A DNA stretch of 7,513 bases, taken from the NCBI GenBank assembly GCA_902797105.1, contig CADBRL010000072.1, positions 1 to 7,513 on the forward strand, given 5' to 3'. The position numbers and the translations under genes were made by a program. The notes under the pieces were generated by a model. That model was not told the origin of the DNA. It worked only from the letters and a program-made list of their open reading frames with translations, and did no database searches. The DNA is from an uncultured Erysipelotrichaceae bacterium. GTDB taxonomy: Bacteria > Bacillota_I > Bacilli_A > RF39 > UBA660. Positions 1 to 5,120 of this stretch are shown here, in pieces (position 1 is the first letter of the stretch; each line of letters opens with the position of its first letter).

Positions 1-1
1 A

Positions 2-64
2 AAAGTTGATTTAGAAAACAAATCAATAATTATAGACAATGGTAGTGGTAATAATCGTATATAA
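2..64 (+). CDS. C-terminal tail of a gene entering from the left edge (partial)
   Basis: An open frame runs from the window edge for 20 codons and stops at TAA 62-64. The residues read KVDLENKSIIIDNGSGNNRI. The tail is hydrophilic, Asn/Gly-rich and carries no recognisable motif. It is taken as a real gene end because a strong hairpin terminator starts six bases after the stop and no other feature explains that terminator on this strand. The function cannot be told from 20 residues; the composition would fit an extracellular or surface protein tail, but that is a guess. Confidence 0.5.
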   Translation, partial: KVDLENKSIIIDNGSGNNRI

Positions 65-69
65 AAATA

Positions 70-108
70 AAAAAGTAAAGAACGTAAGTTATTTGTTCTT
101 TACTTTTT
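70..108. terminator. Bidirectional intrinsic terminator
   Basis: A perfect 14-bp inverted repeat (70-83 pairs with 95-108, arms AAAAAGTAAAGAAC / GTTCTTTACTTTTT) encloses an 11-nt loop. A-rich and T-rich flanks lie on both sides, so it can end transcripts from either direction: the partial gene on the + strand and the xre-type gene on the - strand. The right arm lies inside the last codons of the minus-strand regulator, whose stop is at 89-91. Confidence 0.85.
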
Positions 109-343
109 CTATTTTAATAGTATATCCGATTGGTCCAAGTATTTTAAGCAAACTAAGTACTGAAGGAGAACACGCTCCACATTCAATTCTAGCAATTTTT
201 TCTCTTGAAACACCAGAATATTTGGAAAATAAGTCTTGTGTTAAGTTATTTTCTTTTCTAAAGCTTATAAATTCCTTAATAAATATTTCATTTAATTCTT
301 CGGGATTATAAGCTACTTCAATATAGTTTTTATCATAGTCCAT
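89..343 (-). CDS. Small Xre/Cro-family helix-turn-helix regulator
   Basis: An 84-residue protein that is almost entirely one HTH_3/Xre domain. The helix-turn-helix core is at residues 34-54 (LTQDLFSKYSGVSREKIARIE). It is followed by the family-typical SPSVLSLLKILGPIGYTIKI segment (59-78), which resembles lone Xre regulators and HigA/HipB-like antitoxins. No toxin or effector domain is present and no partner toxin is adjacent. The ATG at 341-343 is preceded only by a weak GGTG-type ribosome site. The promoter TTGACA-N17-TACAAT contains a 16-bp palindrome in its spacer, so autorepression is likely. It is transcribed away from the adenylating enzyme gene, which it may also control. The fold is seen directly; the targets are inference. 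Confidence 0.88.
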   Translation of the reverse strand: MDYDKNYIEVAYNPEELNEIFIKEFISFRKENNLTQDLFSKYSGVSREKIARIECGACSPSVLSLLKILGPIGYTIKIEKVKNK

Positions 344-360
344 TCCGTTTCACCACTAAT

Positions 361-389
361 ATTGTATCAAATTTGATACTAAATGTCAA
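361..389 (-). promoter_or_regulatory. Promoter of the Xre regulator gene
   Basis: Read on the minus strand: -35 TTGACA (389-384), a 17-bp spacer, then an extended -10 TGATACAAT with the hexamer at 366-361. This is the best consensus match in the window. The predicted transcript would start near 354, leaving a leader of only about 10 nt before the ATG at 343. Confidence 0.85.
364..379. promoter_or_regulatory. Perfect palindromic operator, probable Xre binding site
   Basis: GTATCAAATTTGATAC is a perfect 16-bp palindrome. It fills most of the -35/-10 spacer of the Xre promoter and covers three bases of its -10. This is the classic position for repression by a dimeric HTH protein. Its centre (about 371.5) lies roughly 60 bp upstream of the predicted start of the divergent adenylating enzyme transcript, a spacing compatible with activation. 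The link to this Xre protein is inferred from adjacency. Confidence 0.75.
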
Positions 390-397
390 TAAAAACG

Positions 398-426
398 TTG
401 TAAAACATTGCTAAATCTTGTATAAT
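398..426 (+). promoter_or_regulatory. Promoter of the adenylating enzyme gene
   Basis: TTGTAA (398-403), a 17-bp spacer and a perfect TATAAT (421-426). The predicted start is near 433. The Shine-Dalgarno AGGTGA (434-439) would then sit at the very 5' end of the message, giving a leader of about 14 nt. Its -35 is 8 bp from the -35 of the divergent Xre promoter, so the two polymerases would compete or be co-regulated. Confidence 0.8.
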
Positions 427-446
427 CAAAACTAGGTGAAGAAAAT

Positions 447-2165
447 ATGGAAAAATTTTATGACTATTATACGAAAGAAATGAAAGAAGATACTTTACCA
501 GTCGGCAATGAGTATGACTTTCTACTTGAGAGAAACAAAAATCATATGAATGATATTGCATTATCATTTGACACTAAAAGAATTTCTTATGAAGAATTGC
601 ATGAAAGAATTGATGAATTTACTCGTGCATTATATAAAAGAGGAATAAGAAAAGGTACTAGAGTAGGAGTTGTTGTAGTAAATACACCAGAATCTGTATA
701 TTTACTTTATGCTTTAAAAAAACTTGAAGCCCAAGTAATTGGATTAAGCCCTCTTAACAATGAATATAAGATGCAAAGAGATATAGAAATGACAAAACCA
801 GAATTTATTATTTCTGTAGATATGATGTATGGTAATTTTAAAAAACCTGCTAGGAGTTTAAATATTACACCAATTTTATATTCTCCATTAGAATCTTTAG
901 ATAAAAATGGTTTAAAGTTTCTTTATAATGCTAAGCAATTTATGACTGGAAATAAAATACTTAAAAAAGGTAATAATTTAATGAGTATTGTTAATGATGG
1001 AAAAGATTATATTGATGTGGAATATCCTGAACATATTAGTGGTACCACAACAGATATTATGTTTACTGGAGGATCAAGTGGAACTCATAAAGGAGTTGAT
1101 TTAGATGGTGGGGCTTTAAATAGTGTTGTAAAAGCATTAGATTATGTATTAATATTAGAACCTGGAATGGTTCATTTAGGAAATATTCCTTTTGGACATA
1201 TGTGTTTTGGTAGACTAGTTCTTCATTATGCTTTATGTAAAAATTTGGAATATGCCTTAACATTGAAAGCTATGCCAAAAGATTTTTATAGTGAACTAGT
1301 TAGAACTCATGCTAATGGAGCAATGGGTGGGCCAGTTCACTGGGAAATATTAGCTCAAGACCCTAATTTAAAACCATGGACTTTGGAAAACTTAATTCAA
1401 CCACTATCTGGTGGAGAAATGTTTAAACCTCAAAAATTAAAAGAAGCCAATAAAGCTTTGGAATATGCCGGTTGTACAACTCCAATCGGAAATGGTTTAG
1501 GTTTAACAGAAATGTGGGCACCTACTCATGTATGTATGGGAGGCAAAAATACTCCTGGAACAATTGGTTACCCAATTCCATTTGTTAATTCAAAAATTGC
1601 TGACCCAAAAACGTTTGAAGATTTACCACTAGAAACTCCAGGAGTTTTACTTGTAAATGGTCCTGGAATGATGCTTAGATATCATGAAAATGAAACAGAA
1701 ACTAATGCTGTATTTGTTTACGATGAAAATGGTGTTAAATGGTATAATACAAAAGATGTTGCTGTTAAACATGCTAATGGTGAATATGAATTTGTAGGTC
1801 GTGTTAAAAGAAACTTTGTTTCAGGCGTAGATAATATTTATCCAGAACAAATTGAACAAATACTTTTACAAATACCTGAAATTAGAGAAGTAATAGTTAC
1901 ATCAATTGCAGATGATAAAGAACAATTTTTACCAAGCTATCATGTAAGTTTAAATGATTTTAACTGTGATAGAAAAACATTAGAAAACAAAATGTTCGTA
2001 TTAATTCAAAAAACATTAGGTACTAGTGCACTTCCTGGATATATTGAATATTATGAACAAGCGTTACCAAGAACTGATAATGGTAAACTAGACCCAAAAG
2101 CAATGGAAGTTAAAGATAAAGAAAGAATTGAAAACAATAATTTAGTTAGAACTAGAGTTAGATAA
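447..2165 (+). CDS. AMP-forming acyl-CoA synthetase-like adenylating enzyme
   Basis: A 572-residue ANL-superfamily enzyme, full length for the family and predicted cytoplasmic. Such enzymes activate a carboxylate with ATP to an acyl-adenylate and usually transfer it to CoA or a carrier protein. Visible core motifs: P-loop FTGGSSGTHKG (206-216), A5-like NGLGLTE (349-355), A7-like YNTKD (433-437, with the ribose-binding Asp437), the GR hinge (451-452) and A10 PRTDNGK, with the likely catalytic Lys547. Departures are Lys436 where TGD has Gly, and Lys454 where an Asp is common after GR. No carrier-protein or condensation domain is fused, which argues against an NRPS module. The substrate cannot be told; fatty or aromatic acid is possible. 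AGGTGA seven bases before ATG 447 supports the start. It is monocistronic, with its own promoter and terminator. Confidence 0.88.
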   Translation: MEKFYDYYTKEMKEDTLPVGNEYDFLLERNKNHMNDIALSFDTKRISYEELHERIDEFTRALYKRGIRKGTRVGVVVVNTPESVYLLYALKKLEAQVIGLSPLNNEYKMQRDIEMTKPEFIISVDMMYGNFKKPARSLNITPILYSPLESLDKNGLKFLYNAKQFMTGNKILKKGNNLMSIVNDGKDYIDVEYPEHISGTTTDIMFTGGSSGTHKGVDLDGGALNSVVKALDYVLILEPGMVHLGNIPFGHMCFGRLVLHYALCKNLEYALTLKAMPKDFYSELVRTHANGAMGGPVHWEILAQDPNLKPWTLENLIQPLSGGEMFKPQKLKEANKALEYAGCTTPIGNGLGLTEMWAPTHVCMGGKNTPGTIGYPIPFVNSKIADPKTFEDLPLETPGVLLVNGPGMMLRYHENETETNAVFVYDENGVKWYNTKDVAVKHANGEYEFVGRVKRNFVSGVDNIYPEQIEQILLQIPEIREVIVTSIADDKEQFLPSYHVSLNDFNCDRKTLENKMFVLIQKTLGTSALPGYIEYYEQALPRTDNGKLDPKAMEVKDKERIENNNLVRTRVR

Positions 2166-2190
2166 GCTACTTAAAAGTGGCTTTTCTTTT
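2164..2190 (+). terminator. Intrinsic terminator after the adenylating enzyme gene
   Basis: AAGCTACT (from 2164, overlapping the TAA stop) pairs with AGTGGCTT (ending 2183) in an 8-bp stem with one G-U pair and a 4-nt loop. A T-rich tract TTTTCTTTT (2182-2190) follows. Confidence 0.75.
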
Positions 2191-2192
2191 GC

Positions 2193-2221
2193 TTGAAAAA
2201 AGTAAATGTTTATGGTATCAT
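2193..2221 (+). promoter_or_regulatory. Promoter of the phosphorelay operon
   Basis: TTGAAA (2193-2198), 17-bp spacer, TATCAT (2216-2221) with an upstream TG giving an extended -10 (TGGTATCAT). It lies directly after the preceding terminator, so the two-gene operon has its own start, near 2228. AGGA (2233-2236) precedes the ATG at 2247. Confidence 0.7.
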
Positions 2222-2246
2222 TAAATAAGAGTAGGAAGTGGTAGTT

Positions 2247-4076
2247 ATGGGATTATATTTCTCAATAAGTGCATTAATTATCATAATATTATTTACATAT
2301 AATTTTTTATCTAAAGAAAGAGTAGATAATATTGAAACAAAAATATACAAATATTTATTATTTCTAACAATATTTGGTTTGTCAATGGATATTACAACGT
2401 GTATTTTGTTTAGAGTTGGAGTAGATATAAATAGTTTATGGTATTCTTTATGTTCAAAACTAGTATTTGTTTATTTTGTTTTATGGCTTTTACTTTTTGC
2501 ATATTATATAAAATGTATTAGTTTGCCTTCCAGTGAAGATTATAGAAGTAAAATGATGAATACTTTTTATACTTTTGCATTATTTTTAATTTTTGTTGTT
2601 CCATTTATATTAATTTTGCCAGTTAAATTTAAATTGGATGGTGATATAATTGTTCCAAATGGGATTTCAGTTTTTATTACATATGGTGTTTGTTTTATAC
2701 TTATCTTATATTCGATTTACATTGCCATAAGATATCATAAAAATATTGAAGGAAAAAAATTAAGACCGTTATATATTTTTTGTGTTTTAATGTTTTCAAA
2801 TTTTATTATTCAAAGTATGTTTCCATCAGCATTTTTAATAAATTATTTATTGTCGTTGGTTGTGGTCATAATGTATTTTACGATTGAAAATCCTGATGTT
2901 AAATTAATAAAACAATTAAATGAAGCTAAAACTCAGGCAGAAAAAGCAAATATGGCTAAAACAGAATTTTTATCAAGTATGTCTCATGAAATTAGAACAC
3001 CACTTAATGCAATCGTGGGCTTTAGTAATATGCTTTTGGAAGATAAAAATTTACCTGATAGTGCTAAAGATGAAGTAAATGATATTGTTATGGCTAGTGA
3101 TAATCTACTCGAGATTGTTAATGGTATTTTGGATATATCGAAGATTGAAGCTGGTAAATTAGAAATAATTAATACTGAATATGACTTTAATAAAGTTACA
3201 ACAGAACTTATTGCATTAACAAAAGGTAGACTTGGAGATAAACCTATTGAACTTATTACAAAAATAGATGATACTATTCCTCGTGTTTTATATGGTGATG
3301 CATCAAGACTTAAACAAATATGTGTAAATATATTAACTAATGCTGTTAAATATACCAAAGAAGGAAGCATAACTTTTAGTATTAATTCAGTTGTTAAAAA
3401 TGATGTATGTCGATTAATAATATCAGTTGAAGATACCGGTATTGGTATTAAGCAAGAAAATATTAATAAGTTATTTAATAAATTTGAAAGATTAGATTTA
3501 GAAGATAACGTAACTATTGAAGGAACTGGATTAGGACTTGCTATAACTAAAAAGTTAGTAGATTTAATGCACGGAAAAATAGTAGTTCAAAGTGTCTATG
3601 GAAAAGGTTCTAAATTTACAGTGTCAATAGACCAAAGAATTGTTAAAAATCCAACTATAAAAGTTGATGCTCCAGTTGTTAAAAATGATGACATAAAAGT
3701 AAATAATAAATTAGTTTTAGTAGTAGATGACAATAAAATTAACTTAAAAGTCGCAGAAAGATTACTGGGTACATATAGTATTACTGCAGAATGTGTTGAA
3801 AGTGGCTTTATATGTATAGATAACTTGAAAAGTGGCAAGAAATATGATTTAATATTAATGGATGATATGATGCCAAGAATGAGTGGAGTAGAAACACTTC
3901 ATAAAATAAAAGAAGAAATACCTGATTTTAATATACCAACTGTAGCACTTACAGCAAATGCTTTAACAGGAATGAGGGAAAAATACTTAGCGGATGGATT
4001 TAATGATTATTTAGCCAAACCAATAAGTAAAGATGAATTAAATAGAGTAATAAATGAATATTTAAATAAGGAGTGA
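2247..4076 (+). CDS. 7-TM hybrid sensor histidine kinase (HisKA-HATPase-REC)
   Basis: A 609-residue membrane kinase. Residues 1-213 hold about seven hydrophobic helices, resembling the 7TM N-terminal region of some histidine kinases and ending in FTIENP. A short coiled linker (216-238) follows. The HisKA domain carries phospho-acceptor His247 in SHEIRTP. The ATPase domain shows the N box (Asn361-Asn365), G1 DTGIG (396-400) and G2 GTGLGLA (426-432). The C-terminal receiver has Asp494/Asp495, phospho-Asp539, Thr569 and Lys591. All catalytic residues look intact. It should autophosphorylate at His247 and pass phosphate to Asp539, then to the Hpt protein encoded four bases downstream. The ATG at 2247 is preferred to GTG 2238 because AGGA (2233-2236) is correctly spaced only for the ATG. 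The ligand is unknown; with so little extracellular sequence, a small or membrane-soluble signal is plausible. Confidence 0.93.
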   Translation: MGLYFSISALIIIILFTYNFLSKERVDNIETKIYKYLLFLTIFGLSMDITTCILFRVGVDINSLWYSLCSKLVFVYFVLWLLLFAYYIKCISLPSSEDYRSKMMNTFYTFALFLIFVVPFILILPVKFKLDGDIIVPNGISVFITYGVCFILILYSIYIAIRYHKNIEGKKLRPLYIFCVLMFSNFIIQSMFPSAFLINYLLSLVVVIMYFTIENPDVKLIKQLNEAKTQAEKANMAKTEFLSSMSHEIRTPLNAIVGFSNMLLEDKNLPDSAKDEVNDIVMASDNLLEIVNGILDISKIEAGKLEIINTEYDFNKVTTELIALTKGRLGDKPIELITKIDDTIPRVLYGDASRLKQICVNILTNAVKYTKEGSITFSINSVVKNDVCRLIISVEDTGIGIKQENINKLFNKFERLDLEDNVTIEGTGLGLAITKKLVDLMHGKIVVQSVYGKGSKFTVSIDQRIVKNPTIKVDAPVVKNDDIKVNNKLVLVVDDNKINLKVAERLLGTYSITAECVESGFICIDNLKSGKKYDLILMDDMMPRMSGVETLHKIKEEIPDFNIPTVALTANALTGMREKYLADGFNDYLAKPISKDELNRVINEYLNKE

Positions 4077-4080
4077 TATT

Positions 4081-4863
4081 ATGAAAGATGTAAATATTTT
4101 AATTGAAAATGGAGCAAATGTAAAAAAAGCTTTAGAGTTATTCGGAGATATGGAAACATATGATGCAACCCTTGAAACTTTTTTACAAGAAGTACCAGGA
4201 AAGCTAGAGAAAATTAAAGCTTGTAAAGAAATCGGAGATATGGCAAATTATGCAATACTTGTTCACTCTCTAAAAAGTGATGCCAGATATTTTGGCTTTG
4301 AAGTCTTAGGTGAACTTGCATATGATCATGAACTTAAAAGTAAAGCCAATGACATGTACTATGTTACAGAACATTTTAATGAATTAATGAAAGAAGCAAA
4401 TAGAGTAGTTAATTTAGTAAAAAAATACATGGGAGTAGGTATAGTGGATGATAATTTATATAAAGCTCCGAAGACAAGTCATGATAAGGCAATTCTTGTA
4501 GTTGATGATTCTAATCTTATAAGAAATTTTATTTTGAAAATACTAGATGACTCTTTTGAAGTAATAAGTGCAACAGATGGTAAAGAAGCAATAGATATTT
4601 TAGAAGATAATGAAAAATTACAAAACATTAAAGCTGTTCTTCTTGATTTAAATATGCCAAATGTAAATGGCTTTGAAGTTTTAGATTATTATAAAAATAA
4701 AGATTTATTTAGAAGCATACCTATTTCTATAATAACTGGGGTAGATGATAAAGAGTCTATAGATAAAGCTTTTAAATATCCAATCGTAGATATACTTTTA
4801 AAACCATTTAACGAAAGAGATGTTAAAAGAATCTTAGAAAAAACAATAAATAGTAAATTATAA
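4081..4863 (+). CDS. Hpt phosphotransfer-receiver protein (phosphorelay partner)
   Basis: A 260-residue cytoplasmic protein with two modules. The N-terminal Hpt helical bundle (about 1-118) has phospho-acceptor His62 in VHSLKSDARYFG. The C-terminal receiver (about 135-258) has Asp142/Asp143, phospho-Asp189 in LLDLNMP, Thr219 and Lys241-Pro242. Phosphate probably flows from the kinase receiver (Asp539) to His62 and then to Asp189. No output domain follows the receiver. AAGGAG (4068-4073) sits inside the end of the kinase gene, its last G beside the TGA stop (4074-4076); the start is only 4 bases downstream, implying co-transcription and translational coupling. The order in the relay is inferred from domain logic. 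Confidence 0.93.
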   Translation: MKDVNILIENGANVKKALELFGDMETYDATLETFLQEVPGKLEKIKACKEIGDMANYAILVHSLKSDARYFGFEVLGELAYDHELKSKANDMYYVTEHFNELMKEANRVVNLVKKYMGVGIVDDNLYKAPKTSHDKAILVVDDSNLIRNFILKILDDSFEVISATDGKEAIDILEDNEKLQNIKAVLLDLNMPNVNGFEVLDYYKNKDLFRSIPISIITGVDDKESIDKAFKYPIVDILLKPFNERDVKRILEKTINSKL

Positions 4864-4864
4864 T

Positions 4865-4880
4865 AAAAGCGTTTGCTTTT
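4865..4880. terminator. Short hairpin after the phosphorelay operon
   Basis: AAAAGC (4865-4870), loop GTTT, GCTTTT (4875-4880): a perfect 6-bp stem two bases after the TAA. It is weak on the plus strand because no T-run follows, but on the minus strand it is followed by ATTATAATTT and could end an antisense transcript. The right arm overlaps the -35 of the RNA promoter downstream. Confidence 0.45.
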
Positions 4881-4901
4881 GTAGCTAATTTGTGATAATA
4901 T
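4873..4901 (+). promoter_or_regulatory. Promoter of the intergenic structured RNA
   Basis: TTGCTT (4873-4878), 17-bp spacer, TAATAT (4896-4901) preceded by TGA, giving an extended -10 (TGATAATAT). The predicted start, about 4908, coincides with the first base pairs of the first hairpin (4907). Promoter and structure therefore agree on where the RNA begins. Confidence 0.6.
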
Positions 4902-4971
4902 TAAACTGTACGAAGTATTTCGTACAAAGGTTTACACCTTTCGGTGATATATACTTTATAGTATAGAGCAT
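4885..4971 (-). other. Possible 28-codon mini-gene antisense to the structured RNA
   Basis: On the minus strand an extended -10 TGATATAAC (hexamer 5005-5000), a full AAAGGAGG ribosome site (4981-4974) and an ATG (4971-4969) line up. The frame reads M-L-Y-T-I-K-Y-I-S-P-K-G and continues to TAG at 4887-4885, followed by the 4865-4880 hairpin. Against it: the SD-to-ATG gap is only two bases, there is no clear -35, the peptide matches nothing I know and is not a hydrophobic type I toxin, and the same bases are explained by hairpins of the opposite-strand RNA. Confidence 0.2.
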
Positions 4972-5067
4972 CACCTCCTTTCCGGTAATGATGGTGTGGG
5001 TTATATCAGTCATTACCAATAAATTTAGCTTATTTGAATATTAGTTGGTTCAAATAAGCTTTTCTAT
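4907..5067 (+). ncRNA. Candidate structured small RNA, about 160 nt, family not recognised
   Basis: The gap between the Hpt gene and fic is dense with perfect hairpins. They are: A, 4907-4914/4919-4926 (8 bp, loop GTAT); B, 4927-4931/4936-4940 (5 bp); C, GGTGAT 4943-4948/ATCACC 4970-4975, enclosing a second 6-bp stem 4950-4955/4960-4965; D, 4984-4991/5010-5017 (8 bp, 18-nt loop); and a 12-bp terminator stem 5027-5038/5049-5060. A promoter upstream places the start at the foot of hairpin A. The linker between C and D is TCCTTTCC, and 4970-4982 (ATCACCTCCTTTC) is identical to the conserved 3' end of 16S rRNA, so the RNA carries an anti-Shine-Dalgarno sequence. It is not a tRNA, 6S, tmRNA, SRP or RNase P RNA that I can recognise. 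It could act as a trans sRNA, as an antisense RNA to the minus-strand mini-gene, or as a terminator-controlled leader for fic. Confidence 0.6.
5027..5063 (+). terminator. Strong intrinsic terminator of the structured RNA
   Basis: AGCTTATTTGAA (5027-5038) and TTCAAATAAGCT (5049-5060) form a perfect 12-bp stem around a 10-nt loop, followed by TTTT (5060-5063) and, after CTATTG, a further T-run (5070-5076). It ends the structured RNA and separates it from fic. Confidence 0.85.
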
Positions 5068-5095
5068 TGTTTTTTTCTAAAAATAGTGTTAAAAT
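5067..5095 (+). promoter_or_regulatory. Promoter of the fic gene
   Basis: TTGTTT (5067-5072), 17-bp spacer, TAAAAT (5090-5095) with an extended -10 TG (5087-5088). The predicted start is near 5102, with AAAGGAG at 5109-5115 before the ATG at 5121. It begins immediately after the terminator, so fic need not depend on read-through. Confidence 0.65.
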
Positions 5096-5120
5096 ATGCA
5101 TTAAATACAAAGGAGATAAA

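Noticed and set aside
39..311. 90-codon open frame on the plus strand
   Set aside because: It lies opposite the Xre gene, has no ribosome site, crosses the strong terminator at 70-108 and is explained as an antisense shadow.
2238..2246. GTG start three codons upstream for the kinase
   Set aside because: The AGGA that would serve as ribosome site overlaps or abuts this GTG; it is correctly spaced only for ATG 2247.
2984..3370. 128-codon open frame on the minus strand inside the kinase gene
   Set aside because: The plus-strand frame here encodes intact HisKA and HATPase motifs; the minus frame is hydrophobic, Ser-rich shadow sequence without a ribosome site. The same holds for the minus frames at 379-567, 1063-1263 and 3596-3838.
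4074..4110. Recoding of TGA as Trp (Mycoplasma code), which would fuse the kinase with the downstream frame
   Set aside because: Read-through gives a short frame with no domain, while the Hpt gene starts in another frame with a good ribosome site. Trp is encoded by TGG throughout.
5067..5120. N-terminal extension of the Fic protein from TTG 5067
   Set aside because: This stretch contains the -35/-10 promoter, and the AAAGGAG at 5109-5115 clearly serves ATG 5121.
4876..5120. Known riboswitch, T-box, tmRNA, 6S or SRP RNA
   Set aside because: None of the conserved cores of these classes is visible; the RNA is left as an unassigned family.
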